NCBI RefSeq assembly: GCF_017833525.1
Contig: NZ_JAFICD010000001.1
Coordinates: 558,001 to 622,000 of the forward strand
Reading direction: 5' to 3'
Source of the DNA: Duganella sp. 1411
GTDB lineage: Bacteria; Pseudomonadota; Gammaproteobacteria; Burkholderiales; Burkholderiaceae_D
Length of the DNA stretch: 64,000 nt
Shown: positions 35,044 to 44,495 of the stretch, in pieces
Numbering within the stretch: the first letter of the stretch is position 1
How the letters are laid out: every line of letters begins with the position of its first letter
The notes under the pieces: generated by a model
Told to the model about the DNA's origin: nothing
The model's database searches: none
What the model saw: only the letters and a program-made list of their open reading frames with translations
Position numbers and translations under genes: made by a program

Positions 35044-38000
35044 TCAGTGGTCGGAGTCTGCGGAGTCTGATACGGAAACGGCGGCGCCGGCGGGCGGCCT
35101 GCGGCTGGCATGCTGGTCGCGCCGCGCCGCCCTTTGCGCCATCCGCGCCAGCATGGCGTCGCCGGGCGCGCCGCCGTCGGCCAGATGGCGCGCCAGGCCG
35201 CGTATGGTGGGGTACTGGAACAGCGTGATCGTGCCCACCTCCACCTGCAAACGCTGCACGATCAGGTCGCGCATGGACGTCATCAACAGCGAGTGGCCGC
35301 CGACGTCGAAGAAGCTGTCGTCGGGACCGAAACGCTCGTCGCCCAGCAAGGACTGCCAGATCTGCGCCAGCGCCAGCTCGGTGGCGCTGTTGAAGTGCCG
35401 CGGGGCGTCGGCGGCGGCGGGCGCCTGGCGGTACTCGGGCCGGGGCAGCGCCGCCAGATCGGTCTTATTGTTGGGCAGCAGCGGCATCGCATCGAGTTCG
35501 ACGAAGGCGGCCGGGATCATGTACGCCGGCAGCGTGCGTTTGAGGTGCTGCCGCAGCGCGGCCGCGTCGGCGCCGCCCGGAGCGGCCGCCTGCAGGTAGG
35601 CGACCAGCCGCACGTCGCCGGGCCGGTCCTCGCGCGCCAGCACGACCGCGTGGCGCACGCCGGGATGGCGCAGCAGGTGGTGCTCGATCTCGGCCAGCTC
35701 GATGCGGTGGCCGCGCACCTTGACCTGGCGGTCGGCGCGGCCGAGGAATTCGATCGTGCCATCGTGCCAGTAGCGTCCCAGGTCGCCGGTCTTGAACAGC
35801 GTGGCGCGCGGCGTGCGCGGGTCGGGCCACGGGTCCGGCAGGAACACGCGCGCGGTCAGCTCCGGGCGCCGGTGGTAGCCGTGCGCGACCTGGATGCCGC
35901 CGATGTACAGCTCACCCACCGTGCCGATCGGCACCGGCCGCAGCGTGGCGTCGAGGATGTGGACCACGACGTTGGCCACCGGCCTGCCGATCGGCACCGA
36001 GCGCAGACGCTCGCCGCGCCGGCAGGCCCAGTGGCAGGCGTAGATCGAGGTCTCGGTCGGCCCGTACAGGTTGTGCAGTTCGCCGTCGAAGCGTGCCAGC
36101 ACGTCGTCGTGCAGCGTCAGCGACAGCGCCTCGCCGCCGCAGAAGATGCGCCGCAGCGACGGGCACAGTTCCAGTTGCCCGGCGTCGGCGAAGGCGCGCA
36201 GCGCCGACGGCACGAACTGGATCTGGGTGATGCCGGCCGCGCGCACCAGCGCGCCGAGCGTGTCCGGCGCCAGCATCTGCTCGCGCCGTCCCAGGTGCAG
36301 CTGGGCGCCGCTGATCAGCGGCAGGAAGATCTCCCACACCGAGATGTCGAAATTGATCGAGGTGCGGCCCAACACCTTGTCGGCCGGCGCCAGCGGAAAG
36401 CGTGTGCGCATCCACCGCACCTGGTTGCACACGCCCGCGTGCGGAACCTTGACCCCTTTCGGCCGGCCGGTCGATCCCGACGTGTACATCACGTACATCA
36501 GGCTGTGCGGGGTGGCGGCGTTGGCGGGCGGATAGCCGGGCCGGCCGGCGATCTGTTCGCGTTCGCCGTCGACCACCACGGCCGGCACCGGGCAGGCCGG
36601 CAACCGCGCCAGGTGCGAGCGCTGCGTGGCGATCAGCGCCAGGCCGGCGTCGGCGATGATGTCGGCCAGCCGCTCGGAGGGGAAATTCGGGTCCAGCGGC
36701 ACGTAGGCCGATCCGGCCTTGAGTATCGCCAGCAGCGTGACGACCAGGTCTGCGGACGGCTCGAGGTGCACGCCCACCCACTGCCCGGCGCCGGCACCGG
36801 CGGCGACCAGATGGTGGGCCAGCTGGTTGGCCTGCCGTTCCAGTTCCGCGTAGGTCAGCCCGCGATCCCAGCTCGCCAGCGCCGGCGCGTGCGGCGTGGC
36901 GGCCGCCTGGCGCTCGAATAGCGCCATCACGGTGTCCGGCGCGGCGCCGTCCGAGGTGGCGTTCCAGTGCGTCAGCAAGGCCAGGTCGGCGGCGCCGACC
37001 AGATCGTAGGCGCCCAGCGCGCGGCCGGCGTCGTCGAGCACCTGCTCCAATAGCAGCAGGTACTGGCGCAGCAGGCGCTCGGCGCTGCCCTGCGCGTACA
37101 GGTCGGTGTTATAGGACAGCCGCAGTTCCGGCCTCTCCTCGCGGTCCTGCACCTCCAGCGTCAGCTCGTACTTGGCGTCGTCGTTGCCGTCCTCGTACAC
37201 CGCGCAATGCAGGCGATCGTCGATCGCGCCACGGTACAGCTTTTCCTGGAACACGAACATCGCCTGCACTAGCGGCGCGCGGCCGGCGCCGCGTTCCGGC
37301 TGCAGCGCCTCCACCAGCTTTTCGAACGGGAAGGACTGGTGTTCCAGGCAGGCCAGCGACGACGCCCGCACCTGCGCCAGCAGCGCCGCGAAGGTATCGG
37401 CGCCGTCGAGCCGCGTGCGCATCACCATCGTGTTGGCGAACAGGCCGATGGTCCCGGCGGCCGCCGGATGCTCGCGGTTGGCGGCCGGGCAAGCCAACAA
37501 CAGGTCGCGCTGGCCGGAGTGGCGGTACAGCAGCAGATTAAATACCGCGAACAGCGTCATGAACGAGGTGGCGCCGTAGCGGCGGTTGAACGCCGCCAGG
37601 GCGTCGCTCAGGCGAGCCGGAACCGCCAGGCGGCTGACCGCGCCGCGGAAGCTGCGCACGGCCGGACGCTGGTAATCGGTCGGCATTTCCAGCATGGTCT
37701 GGCAGCCGTCGAGATGCCGGCGCCAGAATGCCAGGCCCGGGCCGTCGTCGCGCGTGGCGCGCCAGCGCAGCCAGTCGCCATAGCCGACGCCCGCGCCGGC
37801 ACCGATGGCGCGGCGCGGCGCCGGCCCGCCGGTGCGCGAACGGTACTGGTCGATCAATTCGCGGCAGAACAGGCCGATGGAGCGGCCGTCGAACACGATG
37901 TGGTGCACCGCCACCTGCAGCCGGTGTTCATCGTCCGGTAAATCGAAGCGCGTGAAGCGCAACAGCGGGCCGTGTTCCAGGTCGAAGGGCCGGGCGCCGT

Positions 38001-40176
38001 CTTCGGCGGCCAGCGGCCCGCACTGGCGGGCGGCGCCGGCGGCGTCCAGATGGCGCAGGTCGACCCGGCCCACCGGCACCGCCAGCGTGGCCCGCACCGA
38101 CGCCACCGGCCGCCCGCCAACCTGGGTGAACACCGTGCGCAGCGCGTCGTGCGCGGCCACCATGGCCGCCAGGCTGGCGTTGAGCGCGTCGTCGTCAAGC
38201 TCGCCGTGCAGGCGCAGCGTGAAACGCATGTTGTAGGCGCCCAGCGCGGGGTAGGTTTGCGCCAGCAGCCACAGACCCTCCTGGCCGGGCGAGCACTGGC
38301 CGCGCGCGGCCGCCAGGTCCACGACCCGGGCCACGGGGGCGCGCAGGACGGCGCTGACGGCGCGCGCCGGCAGTCCCTCCGCCAGCGCGGCCGGCGTTGG
38401 ATGATCGAAGAAGCGGCGGTAGTCGAGCGCGACGCCCAGCTCGGCCTTGATGCGGCCGATGGCGGCGGCCACCCGCAGCGAGTCGCCGCCCAGTTCGAAG
38501 AAATGGTCGTCGATCCCCAGGCCGTCGAGCCCCAGCACCTGCTCCCATACGCGCAGCAGTTTGCGCTCGGTGGCCGTGCGCGGCGCCACGCACGGATAGC
38601 TCAGCGCCGGGCGCGCGCGGCCGGGCGGCGGCAGGCTGACGCGGTCGATCTTGCCGTTGGAAAGCGTCGGCAGCGCCTCCAGCACCACCCAGGCCGACGG
38701 CAGCATCGCTTCCGGCAGGCGCGTCGCCAGCGCCGCGCGCACCCGGTCCACCGGCACGTCGGCGCCCGGATGGAACACCAGATAGGCGGCCAGGGTCTTG
38801 TCGAGCCCCTCCTCGCGGCACACCACCACCGCCATGCGGATGGCGGGATGGTCCGCCAGCGCCGCCTCGATCTCGCCGCACTCGATGCGCACGCCGCGGA
38901 TCTTGACCTGGAAATCGCGCCGGCCGATGTAGATCATCTCGCCCCGGGCGTTGTACCGGCCCAGGTCTCCGGTGCGGAACAGCGGCCGGCCTTGCAGCAG
39001 CGACAAGGGATTGGAGACGAAGCGCTGGCGCGTCAGCTCCGGCAGGTTGGCGTAGCCCAGCGCCACGCCGTCGCCGCAGATGCAGATCTCGCCCGCTTGG
39101 CCCGGTCCCACCTCGCGCAGGTGCTCGTCGAGCAGAAAAACCTCCGAGCCGGAGATCGCCCTGCCGATGCTGATCGGCGCGCCGGCGCGCAGTTCGGCGT
39201 AGCTGGCGTTGGCGGTGGCCTCGGTCGGCCCGTACAGGTTCCAGATGCGCAGCGACGGCCAGATGCGCGCGGCGCGCTCGATCAGCACGTCGTGCACCGC
39301 CTCGCCCGACAGTACCACGCAGGCCGGCCCGGCGGGCCGCTCGGCCGGCGCCAGCGCCTCGGCGCACTTGAGCACCTCGTTCCACACCGATGGCACGCAA
39401 TACAGGCCGAAGCCGGGATGGGCGCGGTACCAGTCCAGCAGCAGCGCCGGCTGGCGCAGCAGGTCGCGCTCGAGCACGTGCTGGGTCCGGCCCAGCATCA
39501 GCGGCGCGTAGAACTGCGTGACGCCGGCGGCAAAGCACATCGACGACGTCAGCGGCAGGTCGACGTCGCCCATTTCCGGGCGCAGATGATGGCAGTGCCA
39601 ATCGAGGTAATAGGCAAGGTTGCGGCGCGTGATCATCACGCCCTTGGGCTTGCCGGTCGAGCCGGAGGTGTACATCAGGTAGGCCAGGCTGTCGGGATCG
39701 GCGGCGCGTGGCGCCGGCGCGGCGGCCGGCGGCGCGGCGGCCTCGGCCAGGTCGAGCACGATGAGGTCGGGGGCGACGGCGGCCATGTCGGCCCGCAATT
39801 CGGCCTGCGTGATCGCCAGCGCGACGGCGGCGTCGGCGATGATGTAGGCTTGCCGTTCGGCCGGGTCCGCCGGCGACAGCGGCACGTAGGCCATGCCGGC
39901 CTTGAGGATGCCGAGAACGGCGACGGCGGTCAGCGGTCCCGGCTCGAAGCAGACGGCGATCCGCGCCCGCGCCGGCAGACCGCGCGCCAGCAGCGCGGCG
40001 CACATATGGTCGGCGCGCCGGTTCAACTCGGCATAAGAGAGGATTTGCCGCCCGCTCTGGATGGCGATCTGGTCGCCACAGCGCGCGGCTTGCCGCTCGA
40101 AGGCGGCGACCACGTCATCGATGAAACGCGTTGCCGCACCGCGGCCTGCGGGAGAAAGGGAGCCGAGGATGTCCAT
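35044..40176 (-). CDS. NRPS A-T-C-A-T (loading plus first extension module)
   Basis: A 1710-residue synthetase starting at ATG 40176 (AAAGGA upstream), not at the longer frame start. A1 (about 25-525; TSGSTGKPKG near 174, LYGPTEAT, FRTGDLGRY), T1 (GGDSLR near 563), C (HHIVFDG near 759), A2 (TSGSTGRPKG near 1230, LYGPTETS, FKTGDLGRY), T2 (GGHSLLM near 1628). A1 lacks the Asp normally binding the substrate amine (CFAAGVTQF). A2 has it; by eye its pocket reads D-I-W-Q-F-G-L-I-Y, resembling glutamine-type pockets. Beginning with A-T and no C domain makes this the initiating protein. No epimerase or MbtH partner gene is seen nearby. Confidence 0.93.
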   Translation of the reverse strand: MDILGSLSPAGRGAATRFIDDVVAAFERQAARCGDQIAIQSGRQILSYAELNRRADHMCAALLARGLPARARIAVCFEPGPLTAVAVLGILKAGMAYVPLSPADPAERQAYIIADAAVALAITQAELRADMAAVAPDLIVLDLAEAAAPPAAAPAPRAADPDSLAYLMYTSGSTGKPKGVMITRRNLAYYLDWHCHHLRPEMGDVDLPLTSSMCFAAGVTQFYAPLMLGRTQHVLERDLLRQPALLLDWYRAHPGFGLYCVPSVWNEVLKCAEALAPAERPAGPACVVLSGEAVHDVLIERAARIWPSLRIWNLYGPTEATANASYAELRAGAPISIGRAISGSEVFLLDEHLREVGPGQAGEICICGDGVALGYANLPELTRQRFVSNPLSLLQGRPLFRTGDLGRYNARGEMIYIGRRDFQVKIRGVRIECGEIEAALADHPAIRMAVVVCREEGLDKTLAAYLVFHPGADVPVDRVRAALATRLPEAMLPSAWVVLEALPTLSNGKIDRVSLPPPGRARPALSYPCVAPRTATERKLLRVWEQVLGLDGLGIDDHFFELGGDSLRVAAAIGRIKAELGVALDYRRFFDHPTPAALAEGLPARAVSAVLRAPVARVVDLAAARGQCSPGQEGLWLLAQTYPALGAYNMRFTLRLHGELDDDALNASLAAMVAAHDALRTVFTQVGGRPVASVRATLAVPVGRVDLRHLDAAGAARQCGPLAAEDGARPFDLEHGPLLRFTRFDLPDDEHRLQVAVHHIVFDGRSIGLFCRELIDQYRSRTGGPAPRRAIGAGAGVGYGDWLRWRATRDDGPGLAFWRRHLDGCQTMLEMPTDYQRPAVRSFRGAVSRLAVPARLSDALAAFNRRYGATSFMTLFAVFNLLLYRHSGQRDLLLACPAANREHPAAAGTIGLFANTMVMRTRLDGADTFAALLAQVRASSLACLEHQSFPFEKLVEALQPERGAGRAPLVQAMFVFQEKLYRGAIDDRLHCAVYEDGNDDAKYELTLEVQDREERPELRLSYNTDLYAQGSAERLLRQYLLLLEQVLDDAGRALGAYDLVGAADLALLTHWNATSDGAAPDTVMALFERQAAATPHAPALASWDRGLTYAELERQANQLAHHLVAAGAGAGQWVGVHLEPSADLVVTLLAILKAGSAYVPLDPNFPSERLADIIADAGLALIATQRSHLARLPACPVPAVVVDGEREQIAGRPGYPPANAATPHSLMYVMYTSGSTGRPKGVKVPHAGVCNQVRWMRTRFPLAPADKVLGRTSINFDISVWEIFLPLISGAQLHLGRREQMLAPDTLGALVRAAGITQIQFVPSALRAFADAGQLELCPSLRRIFCGGEALSLTLHDDVLARFDGELHNLYGPTETSIYACHWACRRGERLRSVPIGRPVANVVVHILDATLRPVPIGTVGELYIGGIQVAHGYHRRPELTARVFLPDPWPDPRTPRATLFKTGDLGRYWHDGTIEFLGRADRQVKVRGHRIELAEIEHHLLRHPGVRHAVVLAREDRPGDVRLVAYLQAAAPGGADAAALRQHLKRTLPAYMIPAAFVELDAMPLLPNNKTDLAALPRPEYRQAPAAADAPRHFNSATELALAQIWQSLLGDERFGPDDSFFDVGGHSLLMTSMRDLIVQRLQVEVGTITLFQYPTIRGLARHLADGGAPGDAMLARMAQRAARRDQHASRRPPAGAAVSVSDSADSDH

Positions 40177-40230
40177 GTGTCCTTTCGTATCGGTCGCGGG
40201 GCCTGCGCGGTGGGCAACGGTTAGCACGGG

Positions 40231-40542
40231 TCAGGACGCCAGGATGGACTTGACCGCCACCACGTGATGGCTCATGGTGTCGGCGGCGCTGCTGGCTTCC
40301 TCCGGATTGCTGATGTGGTAATTGGCGACGTGGAACACCGGCGTGCCGGCGATCACCTTGAGGATGCTTTGCTCGTACTTGTCGCGGGTGGCCTCGTCGA
40401 GCCCGAACAAGCCGACGATGGCCTTGACGGTCGCTTCGGTGCCCTGCTTGCGGCTCAGTTCCGCCTGGATCAGGGTTTTGAGGGTCTGGTCGCTGGTGAA
40501 GCGATCGATGATTTGTGAAGCTTTATCTTGAATCGTAGCCAT
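40231..40542 (-). CDS. small unknown protein heading the NRPS-PKS operon
   Basis: A 103-residue protein from ATG 40542, preceded by TTGGAG; the nine-codon upstream extension has no site. Mostly helical by composition, beginning MATIQDKASQIIDRF, with no signal peptide or cysteine and a conserved-looking block GTPVFHVANYHISNP. It is not an MbtH, carrier or thioesterase protein. The stop is 54 bp from the NRPS start on the same strand, so it is probably cotranscribed and may be a regulator, chaperone or substrate-related factor of the cluster. Function not recognised. Confidence 0.65.
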   Translation of the reverse strand: MATIQDKASQIIDRFTSDQTLKTLIQAELSRKQGTEATVKAIVGLFGLDEATRDKYEQSILKVIAGTPVFHVANYHISNPEEASSAADTMSHHVVAVKSILAS

Positions 40543-40823
40543 AGGTACTCCAATAGAGAGACAACGCAATGATCGACGCCAGCACCCACGCGGAGTCCCG
40601 GCTTCCGCCTGCGAGCATAGAGCTCGACTTTCGTCAAAGTAGTCGCGGCGTTTTTATGGCCGAGTACGCTTCAACCGATTCAGATTAACAATATGTTCAC
40701 GGTGGGCTTTGAGGTTGCTCAATTCAACAACCCTTGCTTTACGGCTGAGAATGGCAGATGGCGTGCGTGACGGGTTCTTGACTATCTGCTACATTACGCG
40801 CACTCCAACATTGCGATTTCCCC
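40543..40823. promoter_or_regulatory. divergent promoter region of the biosynthetic cluster
   Basis: The 281 bp between the small cluster gene (minus) and a methyltransferase (plus) is clearly AT-richer than the flanking genes and must hold both promoters. A TTGACG hexamer reads on the minus strand at 40636-40631, but I could not place a well-spaced -10 box. Confidence 0.45.
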
Positions 40824-41747
40824 ATGCCCACCAATGACCAACGTTTGATTTCCCACGAAGCACAACAGCAAGATCACGAGCAACTGCTAGGCGCGGCGCG
40901 CGAGCGCCTGCGGCTGGCCGGCGATATGCCGGGCGCCACCGTCGCGCAGCAGTTGGAACTGCTCGAACGCTTGGACGAGTTCGAATTGGGACGCTTCCTG
41001 CTGGCGAACCGTGGACTCAACGCCGAGTGGACCCACCGGATGGTCACCTATGCGCCGGACGACGGCACGGCCGGCGCCATGACGGCGCTGGAACGGCGCG
41101 TGGTCGAGCAACTGCCGGCCGTGCTGGCCACGCGCGAGCGTTTCGGCGTGTTTCGCCAGCAGCTGCAAGGCTTGCTCAAGCCCGGCATGCGCCTGGCGTC
41201 GGTGCCCTCGGGCTGGATGGGGGAGTTGCTGTTGCTCGACTACGCGGCCGCGCCGGACGTCGCGCTGGTCGGCGTCGACCTGGACCAGACGGCGCTCGAC
41301 GGCGCGCTGGCCCTGGCCGAACAGCAAGGCCTGGCCGGGCGCCTGACGTTGCTTCGGCAGGATGCCTGGTCCGCCGGGTGGACCGACAAGGTGGATGTGT
41401 TGGCCAGTAACGGCCTGAATATCTACGAGCCGGACGACGCCCGCGTCACGGCCTTGTACCGCCGCTTCCACGACGCGCTGCGCCCGGGCGGCACGCTGGT
41501 GACCAGCTTCCTGACGCCGCCGCCGACCTTGTCGCCGGAATCGCCGTGGAAGATGGCTGAACTCGATCCGGCGGCGCTGGCGCTGCAGTTCCTGCTGTTC
41601 GTCCGCATCATCGAGGTGAAATGGAGCGCGTTCCGCACCCACGCCCAGACCCGCGCGCAGCTGGAGCAGGCCGGCTTCGTCGACATCCGCTTCATCGATG
41701 ACCGCGCCGGCATGTTCCCGACCGTGGTCGCGCGCACGCCGGGCTGA
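40824..41747 (+). CDS. class I SAM-dependent methyltransferase
   Basis: A 307-residue protein. A helical N-terminal 100 residues is followed by a Rossmann methyltransferase core: ASVPSGWMGELLLL in the motif I position (Gly-poor), acidic GVDLDQTAL, RQDAWSAGW, ASNGLNIYEP and LRPGGTLVTSF. Substrate unknown. It is divergent from the NRPS-PKS operon and could either tailor its product or be unrelated. Convergent with the PEP-CTERM gene. Confidence 0.75.
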   Translation: MPTNDQRLISHEAQQQDHEQLLGAARERLRLAGDMPGATVAQQLELLERLDEFELGRFLLANRGLNAEWTHRMVTYAPDDGTAGAMTALERRVVEQLPAVLATRERFGVFRQQLQGLLKPGMRLASVPSGWMGELLLLDYAAAPDVALVGVDLDQTALDGALALAEQQGLAGRLTLLRQDAWSAGWTDKVDVLASNGLNIYEPDDARVTALYRRFHDALRPGGTLVTSFLTPPPTLSPESPWKMAELDPAALALQFLLFVRIIEVKWSAFRTHAQTRAQLEQAGFVDIRFIDDRAGMFPTVVARTPG

Positions 41748-41773
41748 CCGGCGCGCGCCGGTTTTAGTTCCTG

Positions 41774-42400
41774 TTATTTCCCCGCGCCGCTGCCAGCGCG
41801 GCGGCGCGCCACCATGCCCAGCAAGCCCAATCCGCCCAGCAGCATGCCGTAGGTCGCCGGTTCCGGCACCGCCGTCACCTTGATGTTGGCGTCCGGCGCG
41901 AAATCGGCCAGCCGGCCGAGGCCGGACACATTGGTGTCGATCGACCACACGGTCCACGTGTAATCCTTGAAATCCCGGCCGTTCGACGGCAGCAGCGAGG
42001 CCGACACGGTGGCGAAGATCTGGTCGCCGACGATGTGCTCGGTGATCGGCGTCGCGCCGGCGCCGGCCGTGCCGTTGGCGCGCAGGGTCACGGTGCGGTT
42101 GAATACCGCGCCCGGCAGGCCGACCGACGTGAACGGCGCGACGGTCGCCCCGCCGGCGTCGAGGCCGAACACGTAGGCCGCGCCATTGACGCCGGCGATG
42201 GCGCCGGCCGCCGTGGTGCGGAACACGAATTCGTTGGTGCCGGCGTTGTAGCTGACATCGGCCGACAGCACGTCGAAGGCGGCGTCGCGGCTGCCGGTGT
42301 AGCCGGACAGGAAATCGCCGGAGATGTCGGTCACGGCGTGGGCGTTGGCGCTGACGGCAAAAGCGGCCAGGGCCAGGGTTTTCAGGAGCAGGTTCTTCAT
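41774..42400 (-). CDS. PEP-CTERM sorting-domain protein
   Basis: A 208-residue exported protein. Signal peptide MKNLLLKTLALAAFAVSANA, beta-rich middle, then the C-terminal sorting tripartite signal: VPEPATYG, a hydrophobic helix (MLLGGLGLLGMV) and basic ARRRAG. Such proteins are handled by exosortase EpsH/XrtA and linked to extracellular polysaccharide or floc formation; no exosortase gene lies here. AAGGAT is correctly placed before the start. Confidence 0.88.
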   Translation of the reverse strand: MKNLLLKTLALAAFAVSANAHAVTDISGDFLSGYTGSRDAAFDVLSADVSYNAGTNEFVFRTTAAGAIAGVNGAAYVFGLDAGGATVAPFTSVGLPGAVFNRTVTLRANGTAGAGATPITEHIVGDQIFATVSASLLPSNGRDFKDYTWTVWSIDTNVSGLGRLADFAPDANIKVTAVPEPATYGMLLGGLGLLGMVARRRAGSGAGK

Positions 42401-42487
42401 TTATGTCATCCTTGTCGTTATGATGGGCGCCGGTGTGATCGCGCCACCGTATATTCCAGACAACTAAAAAAGGTTCAAACATTTTCT

Positions 42488-44335
42488 ATGGCCCACGGTT
42501 TTCTTTTGCACATGGTGTTTTATCTGGTGGCGGCCGTGGTGCTGGTGCCGCTGGCCAAGCGCGCCGGCATGGGCGCGGTGCTCGGCTACCTGGCCGCCGG
42601 CGCCCTCATCGGGCCGTGGGGCATGGCGCTGATCGGCAATGTCGAGGACGTGCTGACGGTCTCCGAGTTCGGCGTCGTGCTGATGCTGTTCCTGATCGGC
42701 CTCGAACTCGAGCCCAAGAAGCTGTGGTCGCTGCGCCGGCCCATCTTCGGCTGGGGCGGCGCCCAGGTGCTGCTGGTCGGCGCGGTGTTGACGGCGGCGG
42801 CCATGGCCTGTGGCGTCGACTGGAAAATCGCCCTGATCGCCGGGCTCGGCATGTCGCTGTCGTCGACCGCGATCGTGCTGGCCACCTTGGGCGAGCGCAA
42901 GCTGATGCCCAGCCCGGCCGGCTCGGCCAGCTTTTCGATCCTGCTGTTCCAGGACATCGCCGCGATCCCGATGATCGCGCTGGTGCCGCTGCTGGCCGGT
43001 GTTGCCGCAGAGCACAGTGGCGGCGGCTGGATGCGGGTGGTCAAGCTGGTGGCGGTGCTGCTGACCTTGATCGCCTTCGGCCGCTGCCTGGTCAACCCGA
43101 TCATGCGCTTTCTGGCCCGCACCGGGCTGCGCGAGCTGTTCACCGCGTTCGCGCTGCTGCTAGTGATCGGCATCTGCCTGCTGATGGAATCGGTGGGGCT
43201 GTCGCTGGCGCTCGGCACCTTCACGGCCGGCGTGCTGCTGGCCGACTCCGAATACCGGCACCAGCTGATCAGCGACCTGGAGCCGTTCAAGGGACTGCTG
43301 CTCGGGCTGTTCTTCATGGCGGTCGGCATGTCGGCCGACTTCGGCGTGCTGCTGGCCCATCCGCTGCTGGTGCTGGGGCTGACCTGCGGCCTGCTGCTGC
43401 TCAAGGGCGCCCTGCTGTACGGCATGGCGTTCTGGTTCGACATCCCGCGCGGGCAACGGCTGTTTTTCGCGCTGCTGATGTCGCAGGGCGGCGAATTCGC
43501 CTTCGTCGTGTTCGGCAGCGCGGTCGAAGCGCGGGTGCTGGCGCCGGACACCTCGGCCATGCTGGTGATGGTGGTGACCTTGTCGATGGTGGCCACGCCG
43601 CTGCTGTTGCTGCTGTACGACCGGCTGGCGGCGCCGCGGCTGCGCGGCGCCAGGAAAAAGCGCGAGGCGGACAAGATCACCGTCGAGCACCCGGTCATCA
43701 TCGCCGGCTTCGGCCGCTTCGGCCAGATCATCGGCCGGCTGTTGTCGGCCAACCGCATCGGCGTGACGGTGCTCGATCACGATCCCGACCAGATCGAGCT
43801 GCTGCGCAAATTCGGCTACGAAGTGTTCTACGGCGACGCCACCCGCATCGACCTGCTGGAGGCGGCCGGCATCGGCAAGGCCGTGGCGCTGGTGATCGCC
43901 ATCGACAACGTCGACGACAGCCTGGCGCTGGTCGACGCCGTGCGCGAGCGCTACCCGTCGCTGACGATCCTGGCGCGGGCGCGCAACGTCACGCATTACT
44001 ACGAACTGCTGAACCGCGGCGTGACGCTGATCGAGCGCGAGACCTTCGAAGCGTCGCTGCAGCTGGGCGCGAAAGTGCTGCAACGGCTCGGCTTTGGCGC
44101 CGAGCGCGCCGAGCAGGCGGCCCGCATCTTCCGCACCCACAACCTGAAGATGCTGATGGAAGCGTATCCGCACCAGCAGGACCCGGACAAGATCCTCTCG
44201 CTGGCGCGCAAGGGGCGGCTCGAGCTGGAAGAGATGATCGCCGGCGACGCCGCCGCCTTCGCCAACGCCGAAACCCCAGCGGGGTCAGTGCCGACATTCG
44301 GACACGATCCCGGCGCCGACATCGGAACCACGTAG
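42488..44335 (+). CDS. CPA2-type cation/proton antiporter with TrkA-N domain (KefB/KefC-like)
   Basis: A 615-residue protein; the frame is open far upstream but ATG 42488 begins the first membrane helix (MAHGFLLHMVFYLVAAVV). About 12 transmembrane segments to residue 380 include the family patterns GYLAAGALIGPWG and LLLFLIGLELEP-like FLIGLELEPKKLW. The cytoplasmic part has a Rossmann TrkA-N domain (IIAGFGRFGQIIGRLL) for nucleotide binding. Probably K+ efflux coupled to H+ uptake, as in glutathione-gated KefB/C. The TAG stop lies within the palindromic repeat that follows. Confidence 0.88.
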   Translation: MAHGFLLHMVFYLVAAVVLVPLAKRAGMGAVLGYLAAGALIGPWGMALIGNVEDVLTVSEFGVVLMLFLIGLELEPKKLWSLRRPIFGWGGAQVLLVGAVLTAAAMACGVDWKIALIAGLGMSLSSTAIVLATLGERKLMPSPAGSASFSILLFQDIAAIPMIALVPLLAGVAAEHSGGGWMRVVKLVAVLLTLIAFGRCLVNPIMRFLARTGLRELFTAFALLLVIGICLLMESVGLSLALGTFTAGVLLADSEYRHQLISDLEPFKGLLLGLFFMAVGMSADFGVLLAHPLLVLGLTCGLLLLKGALLYGMAFWFDIPRGQRLFFALLMSQGGEFAFVVFGSAVEARVLAPDTSAMLVMVVTLSMVATPLLLLLYDRLAAPRLRGARKKREADKITVEHPVIIAGFGRFGQIIGRLLSANRIGVTVLDHDPDQIELLRKFGYEVFYGDATRIDLLEAAGIGKAVALVIAIDNVDDSLALVDAVRERYPSLTILARARNVTHYYELLNRGVTLIERETFEASLQLGAKVLQRLGFGAERAEQAARIFRTHNLKMLMEAYPHQQDPDKILSLARKGRLELEEMIAGDAAAFANAETPAGSVPTFGHDPGADIGTT

Positions 44336-44495
44336 GGCGGATTAGCGCAGCGTAATCGGCCATGCATGCGTTATCGGCGGCTCATCGATGGCCGATTACG
44401 GCGTTCCGCCTCTCAAGGCCTACCGGCAGGTAGGCCGTGCCATCGATGTGCCCCCGGGGCGCATTGGCGGGCATTGCCCGCTAATCCGCCCTACG
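44331..44495. repeat. palindromic intergenic repeat (copy 1, with internal insertion)
   Basis: Begins CGTAGGGCGGATTAGCG and ends with the inverse, CGCTAATCCGCCCTACG. Inside is a 13-bp stem, CGTAATCGGCCAT with ATGGCCGATTACG (about 44351-44363 and 44389-44401). Relative to copy 2 at 57038 it carries about 70 extra bases with their own hairpins, for example GGCCTACC-GGCA-GGTAGGCC at 44417-44436. It lies between convergent genes and supplies both of their TAG stop codons. Likely a REP-like element and probable bidirectional terminator. Confidence 0.8.

Noticed and set aside
30517..35070. 1517-codon open frame on the plus strand
   Set aside because: Antisense to the PKS gene; Arg/His/Gln-rich low-complexity translation typical of GC-rich shadow frames.
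40631..40660. Sigma-70 promoter for the NRPS-PKS operon
   Set aside because: A TTGACG hexamer is present on the minus strand, but the nearest -10-like hexamer is only about 12 bases away.
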